64,000 nt of DNA from Batillaria attramentaria (Eukaryota; Mollusca; Gastropoda; Batillariidae): contig JACVVK020000164.1 in the NCBI GenBank assembly GCA_018292915.2, forward strand, positions 330,501 through 394,500, given 5' to 3'. The position numbers were made by a program, and so were the translations under genes. A model generated the notes under the pieces. It was not told where the DNA came from, did not search any database, and saw only the letters and a program-made list of their open reading frames with translations. Below, piece by piece: positions 53,264 through 64,000 of this stretch (position 1 is its first letter; each line of letters opens with the position of its first letter).

Positions 53264-54783
53264 ACATTTTTTGTATCCTTCATAATATATGCCGCAGCGA
53301 TTCACCGATTGTGAAGAACCCAGCGTGCATGTCAAACGTTGCACATGACTTTTGAAATCATATTCATTGCTAGACTGTAGACATCACTTATCTGGCGTGT
53401 TGATTTGGTGTAGGGTTTAGTTATAACATTTATAGTTCATGTATTCAGTATATCCCTTGATAGATTTCAGACCAAAGGGTCCCTGGGAACCTCTTCAGAA
53501 TTTCAGGGGGTCCTTTTGCAATCTGTGAGAGTCCCAGAATATTAATATTATGGTTGCTTTTTTTATCCCTCCTGCGCACTGCTGCTGTCAGGCAGTGCGT
53601 TCGCGTCTTTTCTTCTGGTCACAAGTTGAACGTCAAGTCGAATCATCACTAGTCTGTGGTGCCAACTCATTCTCGATGATAATGTCCGAATCATCGACAG
53701 TTTGCTGCTGCACGGGTCATTCTTCTGGTATAGTAGGCCAAGTGAACATTGACATGTTTGGAAGCTTGAAACTGGAATAGCCCCTGTGATGCCATTAGGG
53801 AAACGACGCAACTCTGACTGTTGTCTGCTTTGAGCAAAGATCGTTCAATAATAAATAATATATAATATATAATTACACTTGTAGAGCACGGAGTTCTGCT
53901 TAGGAAAGCACTCAGTGCGCGTTTTGCTCATGCATACACACAACATTCACATGCACACATTTAAATATATATATATCATCAATACAGGCAGTGGAGTTTA
54001 AAGATTAAAAGCTAGTTTGAAAAGATGTGTTCTGATTTCTGCTTTAAACTGTAGGAGGGAAGGGATGTTTCTCAGAGAAGATGGCAAGGAGTTCCAAACG
54101 CTGGGGGGCACTATAACTGAAAGAGCATTGGCCAAATGTTTTGAGGCTGACCCGGGGGACCTTAAGTAGCTTTTCTGAGGATGAGCGGAGAGTGCTGGAT
54201 GTTTAAACGGGCAGGGCGGTACCAGAAAAGCGTGTACATCCCTTGGACGAAATTTCTGCTTGACTTAATTTTTCTGCATCATTGTCAGATGTCTGTGTGC
54301 ATTTTACGCACTATAGTGCATAACTGGAAACACTGGTATTCGGTTTTGCTTATTCTAGTTATTCACTGCACAGTCATGTTTTTTTCTTTTATTTTCAGGA
54401 CCCATTTTTCAGCAGAGCTGGGTGAAAACAAGATCGTCCGCTTCATCTTTAACGGCCAGGACCTGCGCAATGACCTGTGGACGCTGGGAGCTTACAACAT
54501 CAGTGACAACAGCGTAATCCACTGTCTCATCACGCAAAGCAGGCAGCAGCAAGAAACGTCTAACAATGCCGCGGCCTTGGGAGAGGACGACTTAGAAATT
54601 GGAGTGTTTATCTATCCTATTTTCGGACTGATCTTAGGCGTTCTCTGGTACTTCCGCTTCTCTTACAAGCAATATTTTAACGCTGTGTCAACCGTGTCCT
54701 TGGCTGGAGTTAGTTTTATTTACTGCCTTGCGCTGGTTTCCTCCCTTAGAGGTCGACATCGTCCACACCAGCATTTGGACTGA
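52270..54783 (+). CDS. TMUB1/2-like: Transmembrane and ubiquitin-like domain protein (TMUB1/2-like)
   Basis: Two coding exons, 52270-53210 and 54399-54783 (TGA), joined in phase 2 (AG/G, Arg), give 441 residues. The start MSLIEGVGDEVTVG matches the conserved N-terminus of TMUB1/TMUB2, so the ATG at 52270 is preferred over upstream in-frame codons. A first hydrophobic segment lies near residues 15-32. A long Ser/Glu/Ala-rich disordered linker runs to about residue 280, longer than in the vertebrate proteins. The ubiquitin-like domain spans about 287-358 (RVRLKYLNDTQRLVY to NSVIHCLI), and two membrane segments lie near 380-402 and 409-430. TMUB proteins are linked to ER-associated degradation and membrane-protein trafficking. 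Any 5' UTR exon would splice at CAG 52133-52135 or TTCAG 52260-52264. Intron 53211-54398 contains a LINE-like repeat. Confidence 0.94.
53844..54185. repeat. Retroelement-like repeat in the TMUB-like intron
   Basis: Begins with an AATAAT/ATAT run, then cttgtagagcacggagttct and cactcagtgcgcgttttg, and ends with a family F block (ggcaaggagttccaaacgct). It occupies the intron between the two coding exons. Confidence 0.55.
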
Positions 54784-54967
54784 ACGGAGGAAAAGAAAGA
54801 GAAGACTATACGGGCAGGCAGTCTGGTGTAAACCAGTGCACGTTTTTCGGAAAGCATTTTATAATCTGATAGTACCTTTTTGTTTTCTTGAGGTTCAATC
54901 GGACAGGTGTTAGGGTTTTTCTTTTTTTTTTTTCCTTTTGTTTTTCTGACCCAAATTTAGTATCAGG

Positions 54968-55216
54968 GGCTAGTAATAAGAGTCAGTGGGATTTTCTAAT
55001 CACATTATTTAAGCCTCATGAAATCAGTATTGCTGGCAGAAATTTCATTAGGCTAGTAATAAGAGTCAGCGGGATTTTCTAATCACATTATTTAAGCCTC
55101 ATGAAATCAGTATTGCTGGCAGAAATTTCATTAGGCTAGTAATAAGAGTCAGCGGGATTTTCTAATCACATTATTTAAGCCTCATGAAATCAGTATTGCT
55201 GGCAGAAATTTCATTA
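54968..55216. repeat. Three tandem 83-bp units in the TMUB-like 3' UTR region
   Basis: ggctagtaataagagtcag recurs at 54968, 55051 and 55134; units differ by only one or two bases, so the expansion is recent. Confidence 0.92.
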
Positions 55217-55723
55217 GCATATTTCCATTCTACATGTATAAACACTCGGATTCCATGTTTTCAGTTATTCAGCTTTAAGTGCGGCCCCTTTTTGAAGTGT
55301 CATGTACCAGGATGTTGTGGCTGTTCACTGAAGTACAGTAGTCGACATTTGTCCTCTGCAAAGTAAGAAAACTACTGATATGATTGTTCATGGCATCCCA
55401 CACCAATTTTTTGGTTTGTTAGTTTATTGCGTTCCTGATGCCAAGCATATTTTCTGTTTATCTGCAGCTTGCTGACGTGGTCAGAATGTCATTTTATGAG
55501 GTGAAATTCATTAGATAGCAGAGTGTGATTTGTGCATACAGTTTGTTGGAAACCTTCAAAACCCCTTCGTAATCATTGTACACAGCAATTGTAAACTTCA
55601 TTTATGAGGTGAGATTATTGAAGTATTTCTGTCCTTGAGAACTTGGAGGCCACTTTTTTTGTAAGTAATACCTTAACCCCCAACCCCCACCCCCCTTCCG
55701 AGCTTGAGGCTTGTAACTGAATG

Positions 55724-55729
55724 AATAAA
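55724..55729 (+). terminator. Possible poly(A) signal of the TMUB-like gene
   Basis: AATAAA lies 940 bp after the stop codon. Further AATAAA motifs at about 56563 and 58265-58275 would give longer 3' UTRs; the sequence alone does not say which is used. Confidence 0.35.
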
Positions 55730-57317
55730 TTATATGGTAATAAATTTATCCACATGGGGTTTTTTTTTGGTAAAATAGTAGTTTGATTAATTATGCTAAT
55801 GAACACCAGTAAACATCACATTTTCCCATTATGCAGTATGACCATCATGGTAAACTTTTGTAGAATGAACACCAAAAAGATTAAATTACATGTATTTTTA
55901 ACTGTTTCTGTTGATTTGATGTACGCAGTTCAATGAAGGCACACGTGTTGATATGAACATGCCGTAAGGCTGAAGGAACTGATAAGCTTCAAATGATGCA
56001 CGTGTGTTTGTTTGGCAGAGTGGGATGATAAGATCAGTAATTAGTATACAGTAATTATACATACAAGTGCTACATCGGTTTCTTGCCTGCACTCATGGCC
56101 TGTATGATGGATGTGATCGTGGCAGTCTCGGTGAAGCTTGTGTTTGCTGTCAGTAAATATCGGGCATGGGAATTGTCTTTGGATTGTCAAAATTCAGAGG
56201 CAAAAAAAAAAAAAAAAAAATACTCAGTTTCAGGGGGAGAAATTTTTTTTGGACTGAAAACAAAATTCTAAAAGTCTAAATACAGGCCTAAATTTTTACT
56301 AAACCTAAGCTGTTCTGAATTCACTGAAAATGGTGTGTTTTTTTATGAAATTATGTGCATGACTTTGAGGCCAGGGTATTCTCAGATTGCACAGACCTTC
56401 ATGTAGCCAAGGGGGGTTTATAAAGGAGCATATTCCTTGACTCCACCTAGTGTTCAGAGGTTTTCCAGAGCAGGAAGGGCAGAGGGATAGTTCCCATGCC
56501 TGAAATATATTGATATTTCTTTACATGCATATCATGGAATTTAGGTGTACTGCAGTTTTCATAATAAATCAGGAATATGAACTGTGTGTCCTCCTGTGCT
56601 ATCATCAAAGTTAAGCTAAACTTCCATGATGGTGATATATATCCTGTCCCATCTAGATACTTACAGGTGATATCCGCTTCACATACACACCATTGCTCAA
56701 AAATTATTTTTGGAAACTACGAAAAACTCGTGAACATTTTTAAATTTATTATTATGAATAGCTTTTTGTTTGTGTCTCTTGAATAATTTTTTTTTTTTTT
56801 TTCATTTTGTTTTCATGTGCTTATTAAACCAGCTTGATTACTTCTTTATTATGTCTGATGTGTCAAGACTGAAGTATTGAAGTCAGAAAATAATGTTAGT
56901 AACATGTGATCCATGTATTGATTGTGATTCACCGCTTGTGGTGTCCTCAAATTATACTGTATGTAGATCAGTGCAATGCAGACTCCCCATATTGGATTGT
57001 GTAAAAATTGGTAGAGCAATCACTAGATGTAATGAACTGGAAACAATAATCGGAATTAGAAATTTCAGTTGCTAATCTTGTTTGTTTACACACACACACA
57101 CACACACACATGTGAAAACAGTTGAGCCCAATCCATAGCCTTTCAGTCTAATGATAATGTAAACACCAGTCTGTTTATTCCTGTGATATTGGACCAAAGA
57201 GAAAATGTTATAATTTATACTAAATTATAGGCTCCTAATCAGCCACTGGTGACAGGTCCGTCAGAATAATATATACCGGTACATGTACAACCAGACACTT
57301 ACCTGATGTGTGTGCCC

Positions 57318-57640
57318 ATGTATTGGGGGGTGAGTGGTGGTCTAATAGGTAGTGTGTCGGACTTAGCCGCTGCGCTACTGAACGGCTGTCACCAAAGTCA
57401 TGGCGATGAAGTGTGGGTTCGAGCCCAGGTCGAGCTGGTGATATGTGATACCGGCTTTTCCTGGCTGCCGGGCTGCTCATCGGGGGTTTCTCTCCGGGTT
57501 ATCCGTCTTTCCTCCCCCAGCAAAATTGTAAAAAATATAGGATAGGTATTGGGTGGCGCTGCACCGCGGCGACGTGCTTCCCCCGAGGGGAAGCAGCCCG
57601 AATTTCCCAAAAGGGATAATAAAGAAGTGAAGTGAAGTGC
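57318..57640 (+). mobile_element. tRNA-derived SINE with LINE-like 3' end, (GAAGT)n tail
   Basis: tRNA-like head (gtggtctaataggtagtgtg, then gtgggttcgagccc), middle with gggtttctctccgggttatc, and 3' end cccgaatttcccaaaaggga followed by taataaag and GAAGT repeats. The 3' end resembles that of the LINE fragment at 6900-7000 (atttcccttctgggattaat), which suggests that LINE supplied its reverse transcriptase. Confidence 0.8.
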
Positions 57641-58338
57641 CTGCATTCTCTGCACGTCACATACCATGTAGCCTACAGACCTCTAGCTACATGCACGCCC
57701 TCTGATTCTCCAATGCAACCCTCCTGATTTATTTTGCCGTGCAATGGCACAATACAGTAAGTCCGTTGCGTCTTTTGATGGAAAAAGGAGGGATTTCAAG
57801 ATGGAAGATTTTGGTCTTTTTCTACAAAATGACATCATGGATTTACTGTGTTTTGCCACCACATGGCAGCTTTGTCAAGCAGATCGAGGATTCCCTGCCA
57901 TCGGTACAGATAGAAAGAAGAGCGATAGATGTCCTACAAGTGTGATTTGTCTGTCAGATTATTGGTGAACCGTGACTGGCTGCACTGACTTGTCAATTAG
58001 AATCCGGGTACATGTCAATGATCCCTGTTGCACATTCTTACTAAAGCTTCATTTTGGCTTGTAAAAAAATTGAACATCTTTATGGATGTATAAAGTGCAC
58101 TGTAAAAGAAATTGTCTCCAAGAGGCTTCTGAATAGTATATCAGTACTTCATGTTATTATCATGACAAGTTCATTCATGCATTTCATGAGATGGCATGTC
58201 TCCCTCTGCAAAACTTCACATAAAAAAAAAAAAAATGCTGATGTATTCAGAAATTTGCTTTTTGTTCCAGAGAAATAAACAACCCTGCCTTATGTGAATT
58301 ATTGTCTGTAGACTTATTTTGTCTCATGCTTGGCAGTG

Positions 58339-58377
<39 letters not shown>

Positions 58378-58719
58378 AGCATGTATACGTGTGTGACACA
58401 AGACACATGCCAGTATGAGAAGGCAGTTGGTTTATTTAACAAAGTAACCAATGTGGATTTTCCACTGTAGTTCATGTCAGAATAGACAGTCATGATGGAG
58501 TTTCGTTTCCTCTTGTGGCGCCCCCCCCCCTCCCCCCCTCCACCACCACCATCCTTTTGGGGTGGGAGGGTGAGTATGGAAGTGAATGAGGCTTACACAG
58601 AAGTCAACAATAATTTTTCGGGGTGCCAATGCACTAACAGGGGGAGTAAACGCGGATGCCTTAGTTGAAACGTTTAAGGGGGAGTGACTTCCCTTGGTCA
58701 TTCTCTGGCACTAGAGGGC

Positions 58720-58866
58720 GGAAGTAGCAGACGTGCACTGAGTCAGATGTTTTGCCGACGAATTCGATAGCTTTCCGAATTTACCAGGAAATGGCCTAGA
58801 TATTTAGGCACAGAACACATCAGTCGGCCCGTTCGTGTGTCCTGAAGAAAACAGGAAAATGCAAGG
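58720..58866 (+). other. Possible 5' exon of an unidentified gene
   Basis: Non-repetitive sequence ending ggaaaatgcaag then gtaagttttt, a near-ideal donor just after an ATG (ATG CAA G). It could be a first exon whose next exon lies beyond the window, or chance. No downstream exon in phase was recognised up to 64000. Confidence 0.2.
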
Positions 58867-59264
58867 TAAGTTTTTCATGCATGAACGTAAATATGTCCGT
58901 GTATTGATATGCCGGATTCTTTTGTTTCTTTGCTTTCCTGTGTTCTGGGAATCGTCATTTCGTGTAGCATGTAGGTCTGGTTCGCTCGGTGCGTGGGTAC
59001 ACGCTAAAAATGTTGTGCAGCACACCCACGCATAGATTCGGTTACACCTCGTTCAAAACAGAATCCGCACACTGCTGATCAATACTCCATTTGTCAGCAG
59101 TCACATGAGAACAGAAACATACATAGCTTACGTCTCTGCATGGGAAGAACTAGTTAGACTTTGAGGAATGCTACGGCATTGGCAGTGCCAGCATTGCAAG
59201 CTGAAAGCATGATCAAGATAAGGGAGAGTCCTTCACCCCCACCCCCACTCGCTCACTCTCTCTG

Positions 59265-59309
<45 letters not shown>

Positions 59310-59689
59310 TCTTTATCATCGGGTATTTGTATTTAACAGAAAAATATTCCAGATACCCGGATGCACACATGTACATGATAAATTGATTTTTTTTTTTCAT
59401 ATATATACTTGATTGTTCTGAATGATAAGTTTGAAATAGATCTATCTTCTGTGACCACAGTGTATAAAATTGTCATCGGCTTTGGATTTTGGCATCAGTT
59501 TTGAGAACATTGCTGGAGAACATGTTCTCTGGTTCTTCTGCTTAACCCATTACATGTAGACACTGCACACAGTATGGACTTTCTTTGACTACCCTGCTGT
59601 GTCTTAATTTTTTCATTAGGCTTGGACTTAAAGAGATAAAACATACATGTCTGTTATCTCATTTCAGTCAACCAGATAGATTTTTGATA

Positions 59690-59822
59690 ACCTTTTGTCT
59701 TGTTTTAGGGAATACCCTTTTATTTTTTTTAATGACCTGGCGGAGTTAGACCTTGTTTAGCCATGAATTATTAGTCTTTGTTGCTTGCACATGTGCATCA
59801 TTAAACCCTAAAAACTCACGCA
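59690..59822 (+). repeat. Family G repeat
   Basis: gggaatacccttttattttt, gacctggcggagttagacct, tagtctttgttgcttgcaca and aaccctaaaaactcacgc; a diverged copy in the right-hand gene-poor region. Confidence 0.7.
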
Positions 59823-62445
59823 ATCTTGACCCTGCTGGAGCTGAGAATGGAATATTCCACAGCGATTGTCAAATGCGCTCACCCGCTTGCTTTCGCTACC
59901 AATTTTACCGTCAGGCGAGTGAAAGCTCCGGTAGCGGTAGCCCGAATGGTGAGCAGGAATTCTGAGATGAATCAGAACCTAGCAGCCACTCCAGCTTCCA
60001 GAATTTTTTTCGGGCTACCAGTTTTGTTCAGGGCAGTAGCCCGAATGGCTACCATGGTCCTGACACATTTGACGATCGCTGATTCCAGCCTACCTCTATG
60101 GCTTTTTCAGCATGAGACAAATGAATTCAGCAAGACTAGGGTTAAATGCTGTGCCCACTGGTTCACAACTGTCTGACTCAGAACCAGTGCTAATCACACT
60201 GGGATAGTGTGGACTTGGTTAGAGTCCAGAGTCCTATCCCCTCCTCCCTTCTGCTCCAGTGTAATCATATTCAGAGGATGCCATGATAGCATTTTTTTTT
60301 GGTACTGCTTCCCATGAACTGATTGAGATAAGCAGTGCTGTTCCAGTGTTCCTTATGATGCACATTTGTGCTTTGGTTACAGAATTTGATGCAGAGGTTT
60401 TCAGGCTGTACGTCACTGATTTTACAAAATGACCCTCGGAATTTGACAGAGAGGGTCAAAGTTTTGAAAGCTCTAAGGAACACTGTGTTCTTGTATTTGT
60501 TTATTATTGTCCCCCTGATTAACACTCGTTAGCTGAAAAGTTTGGTATAATTGCCAGCTGAGCATGTTTTTAACGTAAATTACGTTCAAACTTAGAGTTA
60601 CCAAAACTGTTAAAATTCAGCGATGTGCTCACGAGACATGGGAGACGTTTTGTTTGAACAGCTCAAAACTTGCTCCAGACGAAACAGGGCGAAGGCATGT
60701 GTGTAGCCGCATGTCACACGGAAAAGCACGGAAAAACACCATGTTCGCTGTTTGTTTGGATTTAAAAAAACAAAAACAAAAAAAAAACCCGTGAGACATT
60801 GGCTGTAACGACTATTGACAGTATTGTGTGTGGGCTTACCCAGGGCTCCCCTTCATATGCTTGGGAGCTAATACAGGTCATACGTATTCAAAATTCCAAT
60901 TCAAATATAATTATCTTTATTATCCCAAATGGAAAATTCGGTTGTAATGGACATAAAACGAACAAGAAGACAATGCATGCAACATTAAATTAAAAACACA
61001 GACTACTATAACATATATATATATGCATCTTGGCTGATTGAAAAGTTGTAGGAGTTTTGTCCTGATCTACCAAAAAAAAAAACCCCAAAAAAACCCAAAC
61101 AATTATAGTATGTCTACCTTTATTGGTAAGTAAGAAAATAATCGAACATTTCGCGTACAGTGTATATGAATCGGTCTATGACCGATGTTAGATGTGAAAT
61201 CCTGCTTGCCTTCAGCGAGTGCTGTGAATACAACGTGCAGGCCCTTTGTCCTTCATTTGAAGTTACTCATCTTAGCCCTTAACTGGCTTCAGTGTAAACA
61301 TGAATGACTCACCCAGATTCAATTGTCTCAAAAGGACACAACTATAATGATGCATGGATGGCTACAGTACTCGTAGGCTTGTACTGGTAGGGCCCTGTAT
61401 AAGTTTGTAGTACTTGTAGTAATGCATGCTTCCTAACTTCCTATCGCTCTTGGACCTAATCCTGAAAGCGGACATCTGAAGCAGGAAGTGTTTGTGGAAA
61501 CCAGTCTGCCTGTATTCAGTGTCATGCTAACCAGTCATGCTAACCAGCTAACCACAGAGTTGGCAAAGGACCTTTTCGCGGTCAACCATATCGTCTGTGT
61601 CAGTAAAGCCGCTAAATATCTCAACAGTGTTCCCGATAACACACAGGTGTGTGTACAAAATGAAATACGCACAAAACTCTTAAATTGACGCACAAATTTG
61701 AGAACAGCGTGTCACAGGGGACGCATGTTTTTGGTCTGCCTGTGGACTAAAGACGAAAAACCTTGAGTTGAAGTCAAACCGCTCGCCCGCTCCATGCTAA
61801 ACTGTCTGTCTGTTGAAATCAGGTGTAAATTTATTCCCATTGTCGAGATTCAGAGTTCAGCAGGAAGTTGAAAAAAAAAAAAAATTATCAGCATTCAAAT
61901 TGTAACTTGAATGGATACATCAGAGATAACATGCCACAGCCAGTGTTGGGTGCACAAAGGTGTTTATCCTTTTCAGTCTTTGACATTATTGTGGTTAATG
62001 TTGGTTAATTCCATTAAATTTTTGGAAATCACCGGTACACTCTTTAATTAAATGGAATTGTTTTTCAGTCCTTTGACTTGAAACCATAGATTGTGTCCTT
62101 TTCTAAAAGACTGACAGTCATAGCTAGAGTGTGTGAATGAACATGTAAACTAGTGTCCAAAAGAAACGATACCAAACTGTTGTCAGAATGTTTTTGTGCA
62201 AAGTGAATCCCCGAGGCATAAAAACATAGGGGTACGTATCCCACGTCCCAAATACAGCGTCTGCGCTCGGAAATACCGGAAACATTTGCTAATGAAATAT
62301 ACCACTCTGAAATTTCTGTATTGTTCTGCTTTTATTGTATGTCCTTGCCAACCCTTGGTATCGTTTCTTTTGGACACTAGTTTATGTTCTGACTTTTGCG
62401 AACGTATATTTCTAATATTAGAACATTTCTAATTTTCTTTAACAG

Positions 62446-62850
62446 ATGATGATGATGATGAAACTTTATTTATCAACGGTAAAAGTTTTGACAGAAATTC
62501 GCCAGTTTGCAAACTTGCCGTTGCTAATACTACAGAGACTATCTACTAAGGAAAAAAAGGGAGCAAGATATAAAAGGTATTATGCACTAAACTACAAGAA
62601 ACAAAACCATAGAGAAAATTCGTCCATCAGGTCAAAACGCATTCACACACACGTGCGACCTTCGTAAACACAGATCACTGATACAATACTGAAGTGATGC
62701 AAAATAGAAAATCAAAATAACAGGTTGCCGCGTAACGTACGTTACGTGCGATCCATCAGGTACTGTTTGAGTGCACGCTTAAACGTAGAAGTAGATATAT
62801 TTAGTTTCAGGTGTGGAGGGAGAGAATTCCATTGTAATGTTCCAGCGAAG
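62446..62850. repeat. Retroelement-like repeat near the right end
   Basis: Starts (ATG)n then aaactttatttatcaacggt (a LINE 3' end on the minus strand), continues without coding sequence, and ends with a family F block (gagagaattccattgtaatg). Confidence 0.5.
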
Positions 62851-64000
62851 GAAAGAGTTACACTGAGCACGCCAAGTCGAGTGTCTCATCAGTCACACAG
62901 TACTCCTAGATGTTTGCATGCAAGTTACGACCAACTGGTGAATGCGTGCTGTTCAGTTTGCGTTAGTACCGTTAGTACACCAGTTCCTTCTCAAGCTGTA
63001 CATGTGCTTGTGCTGACACTGAAAACGTGGGTGTAAAATTAGATATGGGTCAATGTCAGGACATTCATTTTACTTCCTGTTTTGTCCCTGGAGAGGCTAT
63101 GACACAGCCTCCGAAAACATCTCCAGCTCTACGCAGGCTCAGTCAGTCAATTCACATTTTTGTCCCCGGGGGAAGGAGGGCAGGGCCTGTGTGTGTGTAC
63201 GTGTTACTGTGTGTGTATACATTGTGTGTGTGTGTGTGGGGGGGGGGGGGGGGCTCTTTCTAGAACACCCAAAGTACAGAAAAAATGCTTAGTATTTTTG
63301 CGTATTTCTGCGTATCCCCCCCCCCCCTCCCTACACACACACACACACACACACACACACTGACACACACACACACACACTGACTCACACACACACACAC
63401 TGACACACACACACTATGTCGCGCCCCGAACACCCTTCCCCACCTCGGCCACCCGCCCTTTATTAGTACAGACTCGGACGGACAAACGCACACGTGCGTA
63501 ACAGAATCGGTTCAGTCCACTCCATGTTCGCATTGCAAGTTACAAACTGACACCACACAGGTGAAAAGGCCAGCAGCAGGAGGCTCCTAACTGCCAAGAC
63601 GTACACTGATACAGTAACTACTTCCTGCTTCCTTGATTCAGATTCACTGTAGAGCAGCCGCCATCAAACACTTCGGTAACTCTATACCCGGGCGCTCAGA
63701 ATGCTTTTAGTCCTCCCCCCTCCCCCCCCCCCCCCCCCCCCGCCATTCCCTAGGCCCCCTTTTTCCCGTTTCTACCCACTACCCATACTACCTACAGTGT
63801 TTTGTCAAGGACTGAGTCGAAAACAGATCCCCAGGTACGTGTTGCTGTTTTTGGAATGCTCTTTTGTCACTGGGGTAGTCCCAACTCAGTCCAAAGCTAG
63901 CGTAGAACTAGAAGACCAGTGTACGTGTCTTGTTTGGTCCTAGCGTTTAGTGAAAAGCCCCTTGGTGCGTCTCTTACTAGGTAGTGTTGGAATTTCCTCC

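Larger units (their letters stand above)
54784..58720 (+). other. Probable 3' UTR of the TMUB-like gene and downstream sequence
   Basis: AT-rich and poorer in long dinucleotide repeats than the rest of the window. It has the 83-bp triplet repeat, a C-rich run at 55686-55696, A18 at about 56203, a short (CA)n at 57091, a SINE at 57318-57640 and several AATAAA motifs. An ATG frame at 57744-57965 (74 codons) is unassigned. No other gene is recognised. Confidence 0.5.
58870..64000. other. Gene-poor right end
   Basis: Contains (CA)n at 59268-59306, a family G copy, LINE-like ends, C/G homopolymers at 63240-63253 and 63721-63740 and (CA)n at 63337-63413. Short frames such as 61488-61685 (66 codons) have no recognisable domain and no convincing splice context. 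I see no supported gene. Confidence 0.5.

Noticed and set aside
57744..57968. 74-codon frame MAQYSKSVASFDGKRR
   Set aside because: No known domain; lies in the likely 3' UTR/downstream region. Kept only as a note under that region.
59826..60176. 116-codon frame near the right end
   Set aside because: Overlaps an internal duplication (gtagcccgaatgg) and a repeat end; no domain recognised.

Overview
The window is animal nuclear DNA, most likely from a mollusc and probably a marine gastropod. That assignment is inferred from intron style, repeat types and protein flavour; no sequence here is diagnostic of a species. Coding exons are short (30 to about 250 bp, apart from one of 941 bp), obey GT-AG rules and sit in a sea of (GT)n, (CA)n, (CT)n and (TTTG)n microsatellites, tRNA-derived SINEs, LINE 3' ends, fold-back elements and minisatellites. 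Nearly all long open frames in the microsatellites (poly Cys-Val or His-Thr) are artefacts.

Five protein-coding genes can be assembled exon by exon with consistent splice phases. (1) Positions 485-19504, plus strand: the 3' part (19 exons, 985 residues) of a secreted multidomain glycoprotein with the order EGF, VWD, C8, TIL, VWC/EGF-like, EGF x3, Kazal/follistatin, TSP1-like and a C-terminal cystine knot. It is related to the von Willebrand factor / mucin / SCO-spondin / hemolectin group, and its 5' end lies left of the window. (2) 21346-31449 and (3) 34349-47790, both plus strand: two tandem SLC17 (sialin / vesicular anion transporter) paralogs of 560 and 544 residues, 10 coding exons each, with seven internal exon lengths identical or within 3 bp. 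(4) 48899-51143, minus strand: V-type proton ATPase subunit F, five exons, 122 residues, complete. (5) 52270-54783, plus strand: a TMUB1/2-like ubiquitin-domain membrane protein, two coding exons, 441 residues. Genes 3 and 4 converge; genes 4 and 5 are head to head with about 1.1 kb between start codons. The right end (54784-64000) holds a probable long 3' UTR, a SINE, LINE remnants and no confidently recognised gene.

The SLC17 products and the V-ATPase would act in the same endomembrane system (proton gradient and proton- or potential-driven anion transport), but nothing in the sequence shows co-regulation.

The most notable pattern is that splice junctions themselves have been duplicated, by different routes, at least four times: a SINE whose target-site duplication copies a 5' splice site (1979-2413), four tandem copies of a 3' splice site plus exon start (4971-5330), a 15-copy minisatellite whose unit is an exon end plus its 5' splice site (10321-11190), and a doubled acceptor in front of the first SLC17 coding exon (20880-21202). 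Other structures of interest are a 1.7-kb fold-back element nested in a TIR element (38586-40610), a near-perfect 63-bp-arm hairpin inside it, a pogo-like TA-flanked element (46111-47331), a 41-bp satellite in an SLC17 intron, and ATT-tailed retroelements abutting the same intron's acceptor in both SLC17 paralogs.
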